Shown here piece by piece: positions 10,472 through 18,879 of a stretch of DNA of 64,000 nt. The DNA comes from Pseudoalteromonas umbrosa (GTDB taxonomy: Bacteria > Pseudomonadota > Gammaproteobacteria > Enterobacterales > Alteromonadaceae), in contig NZ_JASJUU010000001.1 in the NCBI RefSeq assembly GCF_030125375.1, positions 1,562,971 to 1,626,970 of the forward strand, given 5' to 3'. The stretch's first letter is position 1. Each line of letters begins with the position of its first letter. The notes under the pieces are model-generated. The model had not been told where the DNA came from, did no database searches, and worked only from the letters and a program-made list of their open reading frames with translations. The translations under genes were made by a program, and so were the position numbers.

Positions 10472-11281
10472 ATGAATTTTCAACGCACTTGGCTATTTGG
10501 CCAATTTGAACTCACACGTTTATTTGCAACCAAACGCGGCTGGCTCGCCATTGCTGCATTTTTTCTTGTCTGGCTTATGGTTTTGCGTTACCCCATCTAC
10601 AATGCAGTCCCTTTCATTAGCAGCTATGAGTTTTCAGACATTGTCGGGCAAGTCGCTGGCACTGTCGGACTGTCTGCTTTGATATCTTGGCCGGAAGCAG
10701 AACTTGCAATGTTTTGGCTGATTGGTCTATTTACCTTTCCTATGTTCACAGTATTTGTCACAGCAGACCAAACCGTCGAAGATAGAAATAGAGGTACTTT
10801 AAGGTTTTTAACCATGCGCAGCACACGGCTAGAAATATTACTTGGTAGATTTGCAGGACAAGTGATGATCTTGGCGTCACTTATCGCTCTTGTCACCGTT
10901 GCAACGCTTGCCATGATGCTTTATCGAGATGCCAGTTTGATTGCATCCGCTTTGCCTAAATCAATCGCGATTTGGGGCAAGCTACTGCTCACCTGCTTAC
11001 CTTTTATCGCGCTGATGAGCTTACTAAATCTAGTCACTAACTCAGCAAGAATGAGTATCGTTTTTTCCATTTTATTTTTTACTATTGTTGCCTCTGTGAT
11101 CAGTTATCTCGGTGCACAGTACCCAATGCTTGATTGGTTAAATTATCTTATACCTGGGCATCAAGTTACAGAGCTAACCGGTTGGCGAAATACCCCTGTA
11201 TTTGCTTATCTACTTCCAGCATGCCAAACACTGGTGTTGCTTGGCACTGGACATATTTTATTAAAAGGAAGAGATTTATGA
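10472..11281 (+). CDS. ABC-2 type transporter permease
   Basis: Membrane subunit, 269 residues, of an ABC exporter. I see about six hydrophobic segments and a charged cytoplasmic loop with EDRNRGTLRFLTMRSTR, the coupling-loop feature typical of ABC-2/NosY-like permeases. The start ATG follows GAGGAG. Its stop TGA overlaps the ATG of the next gene in an ATGA arrangement, so the two are translationally coupled and form one transporter with the ATPase. The substrate is unknown; NosFY-like and antibiotic or lipid exporters share this build. Confidence 0.88.
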   Translation: MNFQRTWLFGQFELTRLFATKRGWLAIAAFFLVWLMVLRYPIYNAVPFISSYEFSDIVGQVAGTVGLSALISWPEAELAMFWLIGLFTFPMFTVFVTADQTVEDRNRGTLRFLTMRSTRLEILLGRFAGQVMILASLIALVTVATLAMMLYRDASLIASALPKSIAIWGKLLLTCLPFIALMSLLNLVTNSARMSIVFSILFFTIVASVISYLGAQYPMLDWLNYLIPGHQVTELTGWRNTPVFAYLLPACQTLVLLGTGHILLKGRDL

Positions 11282-12180
11282 GTACAGTGATTGAAGTAAC
11301 CTCTTTGAGTAAAACGTTTGGTACTAAACAAGCACTAAACAATGTTACGTTTACAATAAACAAAGGCAGTACAGTGGCGTTAGTTGGTCCAAACGGAGCA
11401 GGCAAAACAACTTTGTTCAGCATTATTTGCGGATACTTGAAGCCAACTAACGGGTCAATTAGTGTACTTGGTCACAACCCCGGTGATGCTAATTTATTTG
11501 GCAAAATCTCCGCACTGCCTCAAGATGCGCAACTTGATCCCAAATTTTCAGTCGCAAAGCAGCTGAGCTTCTTTGCTCAGTTACAAGGCATGTCGCGTAA
11601 GGCGGCCGAAGCAGACACACAGCGCGTGTTAGAACTAGTCGACTTAGCCCATGTTGCCAACTCAAAAACGGGCGAGCTATCTCACGGCATGCGAAAGCGC
11701 GTGTGTATTGCACAGGCATTGCTAGGCAGTCCGCAAATTGTATTGCTCGACGAAGCTACTGCCGGATTGGATCCGAAAAACGCCAAAGCAATTCGCAACC
11801 TCATTGCATCTTTGCAAGGTGATATGACGTTCATTTTAAGCTCACACGACCTCAGTGAGCTCGAGCGTCTCTGTGATACCGTGCTTTATTTAGAACAAGG
11901 ACAACTCTCAAGCCATCAAAGTGATCTTTACCAAAGTGAACAAGGCAGCTTTGTTACTTTGCAAATGCTCAATCTTGACACCCCAATGAAAGACAAGATA
12001 GCTGAGCTGAGTGGTGTTAAAAATATCAAACAAACCCAATCTGATGAGCTTGTTATTGAATATGCCAAGCAAGATGAGCCGTTTGATTTATCTTTACTCA
12101 CCCTGATCCATGAAAACAGTTGGACTTACAAGCAACTGGTCAACGGCAGAACGCTTGAAAACCAGTTATTTGTTGATTAA
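11278..12180 (+). CDS. ABC transporter ATP-binding protein
   Basis: ATPase subunit, 300 residues, partner of the ABC-2 permease just upstream. Motifs in order: Walker A GPNGAGKTT, a Q-loop near LPQDAQLDP, a variant signature motif LSHGMRKR (usual LSGGQ), Walker B IVLLDEATAGLDP, and the H-loop ILSSHDLSELE. The variant signature is normal for NosF/CcmA-type ATPases. The ATG at 11278 overlaps the permease stop; an upstream in-frame start would lie inside the permease gene and is rejected. The C-terminal 80 residues are an extra domain seen in this subfamily. Confidence 0.93.
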   Translation: MSTVIEVTSLSKTFGTKQALNNVTFTINKGSTVALVGPNGAGKTTLFSIICGYLKPTNGSISVLGHNPGDANLFGKISALPQDAQLDPKFSVAKQLSFFAQLQGMSRKAAEADTQRVLELVDLAHVANSKTGELSHGMRKRVCIAQALLGSPQIVLLDEATAGLDPKNAKAIRNLIASLQGDMTFILSSHDLSELERLCDTVLYLEQGQLSSHQSDLYQSEQGSFVTLQMLNLDTPMKDKIAELSGVKNIKQTQSDELVIEYAKQDEPFDLSLLTLIHENSWTYKQLVNGRTLENQLFVD

Positions 12181-12240
12181 CGACATTATATAACTTGTTA
12201 CGGACCATGCTGTGTGTATTTGCTTACAAACGAGGCAAAA

Positions 12241-12582
12241 GTGAAAACACTCAGGCTGGTCCGTCATGCAAAATCAAGCTGGAAAGACTCATCTATTGAT
12301 GACTTTGATAGACCAGTCAAACCTGCGAGCAAATAAACTGGCAACGACACATGGGGCTATTGCCAGATACACAAATCATGACAAGCCCAGCAACACGCGC
12401 AATGGACATAGCCAAAATTTTACACCGCGGCTTCGCGCCCAAAAATTATTTTCTAGAAGGCAGTGTACTTTGTACCTTCGACCCGCAATCACAGCCGTGG
12501 CAAACCTCTTGGCGTTCCTAACCTCAATAATCTTGTGACGTGCGGATATGTTGAATTGAGTCTCAATTCGCGCAGTTGGTAA
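12241..12582 (+). pseudogene. Decayed SixA-like histidine phosphatase
   Basis: Remnant of a phosphohistidine phosphatase of the SixA/histidine-phosphatase superfamily. Reading from the GTG at 12241 gives MKTLRLVRHAKSSWKD, with the catalytic RH motif, then IDDFDRP and a premature TAA near 12336. In another frame, from about 12340, the protein resumes as PDTQIMTSPATRAMDIAKIL, the family's second conserved region, and stops near 12520. The family C-terminus then reappears as VTCGYVELSLNSRSW, ending with TAA at 12580-12582. At about 114 codons against about 160 in the family, the reading is broken at least twice and part of the middle is missing. The region lies directly after the ABC genes and is flanked by intact genes. 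Confidence 0.8.
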
Positions 12583-12693
12583 CAGGGCACTACTAAAAAG
12601 TTAAATATATTAGACGCTTATTTCTAGATTAAGACTTGACCACCCTCTTTTAGGAACTAATATCAGTGAATAAACAATACGACAAGGAAAACC

Positions 12694-13155
12694 ATGCAGT
12701 TTATTCAATTAAGCAGCCAAAGCGCAGGACTTGCAGCGCTATTTAATGAAATTGATACGTTAATGAATAGCCTCTACCCCGCAGAGGCCAACGATCTAAT
12801 ACCAATCGAAGAAGTGGATAACCCCAATACTTATCTCATCGGTCACTATGAACAAAAAGAGCTCGTCGCGTGCGGCAGCTACGTTGTTAAACAAGATCAA
12901 TCAAAATACGCGGAGCTAAAACGCATCTATGTCAAACCATCTCAGCGTGGCAAGGGCATGGCGAAAGCGATCATACAACACCTACTTTCGCAAGCTAAAG
13001 CAACTGGGCTAAAACAAATCAAGCTAGAAACAGGCGATCAACAACATGCAGCAATTAAGCTATATGAGGCATTTGGATTCGAATTCTGCGATGCGTTTGG
13101 GCAATATCGTCAAGAACCCTCTTCTGTATTCATGCAGCTTTCACTCGAAGGATAA
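12694..13155 (+). CDS. GNAT-family N-acetyltransferase
   Basis: A 153-residue acetyltransferase transferring an acetyl group from acetyl-CoA to an amine. The acetyl-CoA loop is visible in LKRIYVKPSQRGKGMAKAI (the R/QxxGxG/A motif), followed by IKLETGDQQHAAIKLYEAFG, the usual motif B. The start ATG has AAGGAAAACC ahead of it. The target is not readable from the sequence. It sits between the broken phosphatase and the NAD(P)-binding gene, with its own leader. Confidence 0.88.
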   Translation: MQFIQLSSQSAGLAALFNEIDTLMNSLYPAEANDLIPIEEVDNPNTYLIGHYEQKELVACGSYVVKQDQSKYAELKRIYVKPSQRGKGMAKAIIQHLLSQAKATGLKQIKLETGDQQHAAIKLYEAFGFEFCDAFGQYRQEPSSVFMQLSLEG

Positions 13156-13238
13156 TTACATAACTCAAAATACTTGCTATTAGCTGATGCACTATATTTA
13201 ATACACCATCACGACAATGAATAAAGTCTAAATAAACA

Positions 13239-13883
13239 ATGAAAACAGCAATTGTCCTCGGCGCAACAGGTCTTATTGGTAAAAACCTTGTGCAACAACT
13301 TGCAGAACACCCCTCAGTGAGTCACGTTACTGCTGTTACACGGCGACCTGTTAATTATCAATCGCCTAAGATCACAAACCAAGTAGTGGACTTTGATAAC
13401 CTGAGTCAATTCGACCATATATTTCGAGGTGATATGCTGTTCTCTTGTTTAGGCACGACCAAAAGACAAGCAGGCTCGATTGCAAAGCAAAGAACCGTCG
13501 ACTTAGACTATCAGCTTCAAGTTGCTCAACTTGCTGCCCAAAACCAGATAAAGCATTATTTTTTGGTCTCTTCCAGTGGTGCCAATGCAAATAGCCTCAG
13601 TCCATACCTTCAAATGAAAGGTGAACTTGAACAACATGTGAAACTGCTGCATTTTGACACGGTCAACATCTTCCAACCTTCATTACTGGTTGGGCAAAGA
13701 GCAGATACACGCATAGCGGAAACCCTCGGAAATTACCTGTTACCGACTATCTGTAAACTGCCTTGGCTGAAAAAGTACCGTCCAATCTCTGGGCAGCAAG
13801 TTGCGCAGAAAATGGTATCAGTGGCGATGGCAGAGCACAAAGAAACTCAAACCTATGCACTGGATGTATTATTCGATTACTAG
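13239..13883 (+). CDS. NAD(P)-binding Rossmann protein (atypical SDR, NAD(P)H-binding family)
   Basis: A 214-residue atypical short-chain dehydrogenase-like protein. The N-terminal nucleotide-binding motif is GATGLIGKNL. Later come DMLFSCLGTTKRQAGS and FLVSSSGANANS, the strands expected of the NAD(P)H-binding/HTATIP2-like group. It lacks a classical YxxxK in the expected form (YLQMKGELE is the nearest), as in many of these proteins, so it may be a redox sensor or a reductase. It is a single gene; the substrate is unknown. Confidence 0.85.
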   Translation: MKTAIVLGATGLIGKNLVQQLAEHPSVSHVTAVTRRPVNYQSPKITNQVVDFDNLSQFDHIFRGDMLFSCLGTTKRQAGSIAKQRTVDLDYQLQVAQLAAQNQIKHYFLVSSSGANANSLSPYLQMKGELEQHVKLLHFDTVNIFQPSLLVGQRADTRIAETLGNYLLPTICKLPWLKKYRPISGQQVAQKMVSVAMAEHKETQTYALDVLFDY

Positions 13884-13990
13884 CCAGATTTTTATAACAG
13901 AAATTCGAGGGAATGAATTGTTGACCCAAGATCACAAAGTCTGGATTAAATTCGTTTGACATATGCGCTGAGATACAACTTTATTTAAAC

Positions 13991-14386
13991 TCAATTACGG
14001 CCAGCCTGCGTGGCGTAGCCCGCGCATTCACACTGGAGCTCAACACCTTGAACACGTACCCGCCATTTAAGCTTGGTGTCCGACTTTTTAGTATCAGCTT
14101 CAAATTTATGGGTTAGATTACGAGAACAGGCTGACTGCTCCTCTGCAGACGCTTGGGATTTTGAAATAGACAATGGATACCCCAATTCGACACACGCGCC
14201 CATTACGAATTTTTGCTCATCATGCATCACATTGTAAATGCCATTCGATATACTGGACTTTGGCACACTCTGTACTTCGCTCCCAGTGCTTTGCGAGCTC
14301 TGATTGCCCTCACATCCAGCCAGTATAAAAGTAGCTACGATTAGGGTAGACCCAGTTAATACATTCAGTCTGTCCTTGATTAGCAT
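13991..14386 (-). CDS. Hypothetical lipoprotein
   Basis: A 131-residue lipoprotein with signal sequence and lipobox LAGC, then a Ser/Gln-rich linker (NQSSQSTGSE). The mature domain has four cysteines: VMGACVELG, EQSACSRNL, and VELQCECAG near the C-terminus. I chose the ATG at 14386 because GAGAGAAT stands upstream; an ATG five codons earlier has no ribosome site. No family is recognised. It is on the opposite strand to both neighbours, so it is transcribed alone. Confidence 0.65.
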   Translation of the reverse strand: MLIKDRLNVLTGSTLIVATFILAGCEGNQSSQSTGSEVQSVPKSSISNGIYNVMHDEQKFVMGACVELGYPLSISKSQASAEEQSACSRNLTHKFEADTKKSDTKLKWRVRVQGVELQCECAGYATQAGRN

Positions 14387-14601
14387 ATTAAATTCTCTCA
14401 TTTTAGAACTGCGTGACTTAGATATTATTGTAGAACCCTCGCACTGTTGTGCCGTTAAATTTCTTCATCTGCTGTGATATTTCCTTTAAAAGGGACTTAT
14501 TAACATGCAAATCATTGGTTTCACTCCTTCTTAACCTTGCTGTATACTAGTCCCCAATCCCTCGTCAAGAATGCAAAAGAAGATCAATTTCCGAGAACAG
14601 C

Positions 14602-16317
14602 ATGACCAATAACGCTTCAAATACCGCCCTTATACAAGAACTCAAGTCTATCGTTGGTAACAGCTTTGTACTAACTGATAACACTAAAAAGCAGCCATAC
14701 ACCAAAGGATTTCGTTTTGGTTCAGGCGAAGCATTAGCAGTGGTGAGACCCGCTACATTATTGGAAATTTGGCAAGCACTCAAAGCCTGTGTTGCCGCTG
14801 ACGTCATTGTTATCATGCAGGCTGCTAATACTGGTCTAACAGGCGGCTCTACGCCAGATGGCAAAGATTATGATCGCCCTATTGTCATCATCAGCACTAT
14901 GCGCATTGATAGTATCCAGCTTATCGACAATGCCAAACAAATCGTTGGCCTAGCAGGTAGCACGTTATTTGGTCTAGAAGACACATTAGCACCACATGGT
15001 CGTGAACCGCATTCTGTGATCGGCTCATCATGCATTGGCGCATCCATTGTTGGCGGGATTTGTAACAACTCAGGTGGCGCATTAGTGCAAAGAGGACCAG
15101 CATACACAGAGCTGTCCTTATTCGCACAAATAGATGACCAAGGAAACTTATCACTGGTTAATAATCTCGGTATAAACCTTGGGAATACGCCCGAAGAAAT
15201 CCTGACTAATTTGCAAGAACAAAATTACACAGATGCCGATGTGCAATTCCCAGAGCTGCGCGCATCCGATGATGAATACCATGAGCGTGTAAGAGATGTG
15301 GATGCCGATACGCCCTCGAGATTCAATAATGATGGGCGTCGTCTTTATGAATCTTCAGGCTGCGCTGGTAAGCTTGCTGTTTTTGCAGTGAGATTAGATA
15401 CTTACCCTGTTCCTGATAAGCATCAAGTATTTTATGTGGGCACAAATGACCCTGGCGTTTTAGCGCAAATACGCCGTGACATTTTATCTAAGTTTGACAA
15501 CTTACCGGTATCAGGGGAATACCTGCATAGAGATTGTTATGATGCCTCTAAGAAGTACGGTAAAGATACCTTTTTGGTAATCGACAAACTCGGCTCTAAA
15601 TACATTCCAAAAATGTTTGGGATCAAACGCACAGTGGATCGCATTGCTGATAACTTTAAGTTTTTACCCAATAAGTTTTCAGATCGCATCATGCAATATT
15701 TAAGTTGCCTTTGGCCAAATCACTTGCCAAAGCGCATGGATGAATACCGCGACCGTTATGAGCATCACTGGATTGTCGAAATGAGTAACGCAGGTGTTGC
15801 TGAAGCCAAAGCTTACTTTGATGAGTTTTTCAAAACCAATGAGGGGAGTTACTTTGAGTGTACCGAAGATGAAGGTGAAAAAGCCATTTTGCACCGCTTT
15901 GTCGCCGGTGGCGCGATTGGCCGAATGCAAACCATGAACAGCAAAGAAATGGGCGCAATTATGACCATTGACGTTGCCTTCCCTCGTAACGAACAAGATT
16001 GGTTCGAGCAATTACCTCCTGAAATTGATGAGCAAATTGCTGTAAAGCTCTATTATGGCCACCTTTTCTGCCATGTTATGCATCAAAACTACATTATGAA
16101 ACCAGGTGTGGACGCAAAGGCTGTCAAAAATAAAATCTTGGAAACATTCGATAAACGGGGTGCTGAATATCCAGCGGAGCATAACGTGGGACACGAATAT
16201 TTCGCCAAAGACGCATTAAAGTCTTTTTATAAAAAGCTCGACCCAACTAACTCATTTAACCCGGGGATCGGCAAAACCAGTAAGTGCAAACACTGGCATG
16301 AACCTGCTGATAAATAA
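14602..16317 (+). CDS. dld: Quinone-dependent D-lactate dehydrogenase
   Basis: Peripheral inner-membrane flavoenzyme oxidising D-lactate to pyruvate and passing electrons to the quinone pool. Its length, 571 residues, equals that of E. coli Dld. The FAD-binding PCMH-type domain is at about 35-230, with MQAANTGLTGGSTPDG and IGASIVGGICNNSGGALV. The membrane-binding and cap domain follow, including YLHRDCYDASKKYGKDTF. The C-terminal EHNVGHEYFAKD and DPTNSFNPGIGKTSK match Dld. It is a monocistronic unit; the gene before it is on the other strand. A hairpin follows the stop. Confidence 0.95.
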   Translation: MTNNASNTALIQELKSIVGNSFVLTDNTKKQPYTKGFRFGSGEALAVVRPATLLEIWQALKACVAADVIVIMQAANTGLTGGSTPDGKDYDRPIVIISTMRIDSIQLIDNAKQIVGLAGSTLFGLEDTLAPHGREPHSVIGSSCIGASIVGGICNNSGGALVQRGPAYTELSLFAQIDDQGNLSLVNNLGINLGNTPEEILTNLQEQNYTDADVQFPELRASDDEYHERVRDVDADTPSRFNNDGRRLYESSGCAGKLAVFAVRLDTYPVPDKHQVFYVGTNDPGVLAQIRRDILSKFDNLPVSGEYLHRDCYDASKKYGKDTFLVIDKLGSKYIPKMFGIKRTVDRIADNFKFLPNKFSDRIMQYLSCLWPNHLPKRMDEYRDRYEHHWIVEMSNAGVAEAKAYFDEFFKTNEGSYFECTEDEGEKAILHRFVAGGAIGRMQTMNSKEMGAIMTIDVAFPRNEQDWFEQLPPEIDEQIAVKLYYGHLFCHVMHQNYIMKPGVDAKAVKNKILETFDKRGAEYPAEHNVGHEYFAKDALKSFYKKLDPTNSFNPGIGKTSKCKHWHEPADK

Positions 16318-16324
16318 TCTTTTT

Positions 16325-16353
16325 CGCTGCAATACTTAGCAAGTATTGCAGCG
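16325..16353. terminator. Long perfect hairpin after dld
   Basis: CGCTGCAATACTT (16325-16337) pairs perfectly with AAGTATTGCAGCG (16341-16353) across a 3-base loop, eight bases after the dld stop. No T-run follows it, so it may protect the mRNA end rather than terminate by itself. Confidence 0.5.
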
Positions 16354-16483
16354 CTTCACGCCATTTGTTCGCCACTGAGTTAAATGCCCCTTTATTCGCG
16401 ATGAATAAAAATATTTATATAATCTATTTGCAATATTTTTGATACACTATATCGCTATTAGAAATATTCAAGTTATTAGAATT

Positions 16484-17419
16484 ATGAATCATACTTTCAA
16501 AGTCAGTGCACTTGCACTATGTGCGCTACTTACCAGTGCCTGTAACGCAACGAATCCAAACGAAAAGCAAGATACAGGGCTACGTGTTGTTACTTGGAAT
16601 ATTGAACACCTAGCTGCTGATAACAGCAAAGGATGTAAGCCAAGAACTGAGCAAGAGATCAGCGCTTTACAACAATATGCAAAATCACTAGATGCTGATG
16701 TCATCGCCTTTCAAGAAGTGGGCTCAATCCAAGCCCTAGAGACTGTTTTTGACAAGTCACAGTGGCAGCTCATTTTATCTGACAGAAAAGACAGCCCAAG
16801 CTACACATGCCGTGGTAATGGGTTGACATCAACACAGCAAAAAGTCGCTTTTGCGGTGAAAAAGCCTCTAAATGTTGAGAAAGTAGTTCATCATAAACAG
16901 TTTTCTGACATACAAATGGGTCTAAGAAGTGGCTTAGAAGTCCAAATTGGCTACCAAGGTAAAACAATTGACCTGTTGAATGTGCACTTGAAAAGTGGCT
17001 GCTTCGTAGATGACTATCGTCGTTCAGACAAAAAGTCATGTAAATTATTGGCCAAGCAAGTGCCATTACTGGATAACTGGGTTGAAACAAAAAGTGCTGA
17101 ACAAGCGAACTTCATCGTACTTGGAGACTTTAACCACAGGTTGACCGCACCATATAATCGCGTGAGTCGTGACCTTTACTACCCTAATGGTCTTGCAGAC
17201 AAAGCACCAAACGATTTGTCTAAAGCAACTTTCTTCAATGCCAACCAAATGCTAACAGGGTGTCACCCTTACTACCCTGCACCAATCGACCACATTTTGG
17301 TATCAAACACATTGAAGCAAAAATATGTGCAAGGCAGTGTAAAATTCCACTACTTTGACAATATGAAGCCAAAAGAAATGCTCAGTGACCACTGTGCATT
17401 GAGCATCGATTTAAATTAA
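16484..17419 (+). CDS. Exported endonuclease/exonuclease/phosphatase-fold protein (lipoprotein)
   Basis: A 311-residue lipoprotein with the exonuclease-endonuclease-phosphatase (DNase I-like) fold. A signal sequence ends in a lipobox (LTSAC). Fold motifs in order: VVTWNIEHLAA, DVIAFQEVGS (metal-binding Glu), LLNVHLKSGCF, FIVLGDFNHRL (catalytic Asp/Asn pair) and the final LSDHCALSID (Asp-His). The substrate could be nucleic acid, a phosphoinositide-like or other phosphodiester. The ATG at 16484 starts a proper signal peptide; an upstream TTG at 16439 would bury it behind 15 residues. It converges on the serine hydrolase gene. Confidence 0.88.
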   Translation: MNHTFKVSALALCALLTSACNATNPNEKQDTGLRVVTWNIEHLAADNSKGCKPRTEQEISALQQYAKSLDADVIAFQEVGSIQALETVFDKSQWQLILSDRKDSPSYTCRGNGLTSTQQKVAFAVKKPLNVEKVVHHKQFSDIQMGLRSGLEVQIGYQGKTIDLLNVHLKSGCFVDDYRRSDKKSCKLLAKQVPLLDNWVETKSAEQANFIVLGDFNHRLTAPYNRVSRDLYYPNGLADKAPNDLSKATFFNANQMLTGCHPYYPAPIDHILVSNTLKQKYVQGSVKFHYFDNMKPKEMLSDHCALSIDLN

Positions 17420-17435
17420 GTTCAGTTTAAACATT

Positions 17436-17466
17436 GGCGGACAATCCACTACTGTCCGCCTATATT
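17436..17466. terminator. Terminator shared by two convergent genes
   Basis: GGCGGACA (17436-17443) pairs with TGTCCGCC (17453-17460) around a 9-base loop, followed by TATATTTTA. It fills the 47-base gap between two convergent stop codons, so it may serve both. Confidence 0.7.
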
Positions 17467-18810
17467 TTACTTTTCTAACTGTTCAATCACATCCAATACT
17501 GACTTGAACAAACGTTTATTTGCCAGCCCAAGGTGTTGATTCACAACCGCGCCATAAGCACCAAGGCGCACCACAACCAATTGTTTTGATGGAATGATCA
17601 CAACATACTGACCGCGATGTCCACGCAGTGACACCGTATCTTTTGGTAACTTAGGCAACCAAAAACTCATATCGTTAAGCCACAATTGACCACCATAATG
17701 TTTATCAACGCCATTGCTCATCATCACCTCTTTTAGCCAAGCTTCAGAGACAACTTGTTCCCCCTGCCAACGGCCATTATTGATAAACAATTGACCTATT
17801 TTGAGCCAGTCATGCACACTCAGAAACACTCTCGCACCACCTCTGAGGTTACCTGCTTCATCAAATTCTGCGATTGCATTATTAATACCTAAAGGTGCGA
17901 AAAAATGTTTTTGATATAAATTATTGAGTGACTGAATATCACCGCCTGATGCATCCATCAATGCGCTGCTTAATAACTGAGTTGTGCCTGTGGCATATTC
18001 AAATTTACTCCCCGGCTCGTAGTCTTTAGGCAATTGCGTAACATAATTGACCGAGTCCCCAGTGTGATACCACATAGGCGCTAAGTCTTCATATCCATGA
18101 ATATCCGGTGTTTCAGCCCATTTGACGCCAGAGCTCATATTCATGAGGTTTTTCACTGTCATAACATGTTCACCAAAACGCAGTGGCTGCTCCAAGGTTA
18201 GTTTTCCTTGGTCGACCAATAGCCCTGTCATTAACCCCGTTAAGGTCTTAGCCATAGACCAGCTTAGCATCCGTGACCCGCCATTATGAAACTCATCATA
18301 CTGCTGTGCAACCAGATGACCTTTGTGCATGACGGCGACCGCAAAGGTGTTATCACTCCACGTATAGCCTTTATGGTTAGTTGCGAAAAAAGAGTCTAAT
18401 GAAATATCAGGACGAAGCGCTTTATCAATTGGTGTACTTGGTGATGGTGCTGGAAAATCAAGATCCGCTGTCTGTGCGTGCAATTGTGCAGGTGATAAGT
18501 CATGAAGCAAAGTGCAACCGAGCCCTTCACGAAAGACGGATGTGCGAGTCAATGTCGTCCCATCTATTTGAGTCGACAGAGATACTTGTTTAGCCGTACT
18601 GTCTACGTCCAGTTGCAACTCGCCCTGCACCGCCCCAAGTGCTTCAGGGATAACGCGCTGCTTAATAAATTCAATTGGCTCCTCAGAGATAAAATGTCTA
18701 GAGCACAACTGGTTAGCACTGTAACCGAGCAACACATTGATGTCTGAATTGCAGCCGCTTAACAAGACAACCGATGCAATACTCCCCAGTAAAAAGTTTG
18801 TTTTTTTCAT
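17467..18810 (-). CDS. Serine hydrolase of the beta-lactamase/esterase class C family (lipoprotein)
   Basis: A 447-residue lipoprotein (lipobox LLSGC, Cys20) of the class C beta-lactamase-like serine hydrolases, which include esterases and D-amino-peptidases more often than true beta-lactamases. The active-site SxxK is Ser185-Met-Ala-Lys188 in MLSWSMAKTL. Further family features are FEYATGTTQLLSSAL (the Tyr motif region) and RGHRGQYVVIIPSK (the HxG-type motif near the end). Residues 21-140 form an extra N-terminal region not seen in the core fold. Antibiotic resistance is not implied. Confidence 0.88.
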   Translation of the reverse strand: MKKTNFLLGSIASVVLLSGCNSDINVLLGYSANQLCSRHFISEEPIEFIKQRVIPEALGAVQGELQLDVDSTAKQVSLSTQIDGTTLTRTSVFREGLGCTLLHDLSPAQLHAQTADLDFPAPSPSTPIDKALRPDISLDSFFATNHKGYTWSDNTFAVAVMHKGHLVAQQYDEFHNGGSRMLSWSMAKTLTGLMTGLLVDQGKLTLEQPLRFGEHVMTVKNLMNMSSGVKWAETPDIHGYEDLAPMWYHTGDSVNYVTQLPKDYEPGSKFEYATGTTQLLSSALMDASGGDIQSLNNLYQKHFFAPLGINNAIAEFDEAGNLRGGARVFLSVHDWLKIGQLFINNGRWQGEQVVSEAWLKEVMMSNGVDKHYGGQLWLNDMSFWLPKLPKDTVSLRGHRGQYVVIIPSKQLVVVRLGAYGAVVNQHLGLANKRLFKSVLDVIEQLEK

Positions 18811-18879
18811 ATTTATGCCTTTTATTATTCTTCGATGTTATGACGAATAACTGAACAATAAATACAAAATACATTTTGG

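Noticed and set aside
11134..11277. Upstream extension of the ABC ATPase gene
   Set aside because: It overlaps the permease gene in another frame and adds no conserved sequence; the overlapping ATG at 11278 starts the canonical protein.
12266..12538. A 90-codon open frame on the plus strand
   Set aside because: It runs across the broken SixA-like gene; its start lies within the phosphatase N-terminus and only its later part matches the family, so I treat the whole as pseudogene.
17467..18810. Reading the serine hydrolase as an antibiotic-resistance beta-lactamase
   Set aside because: SxxK alone is shared by esterases and peptidases; length, lipobox and extra N-terminal region fit the wider family better.
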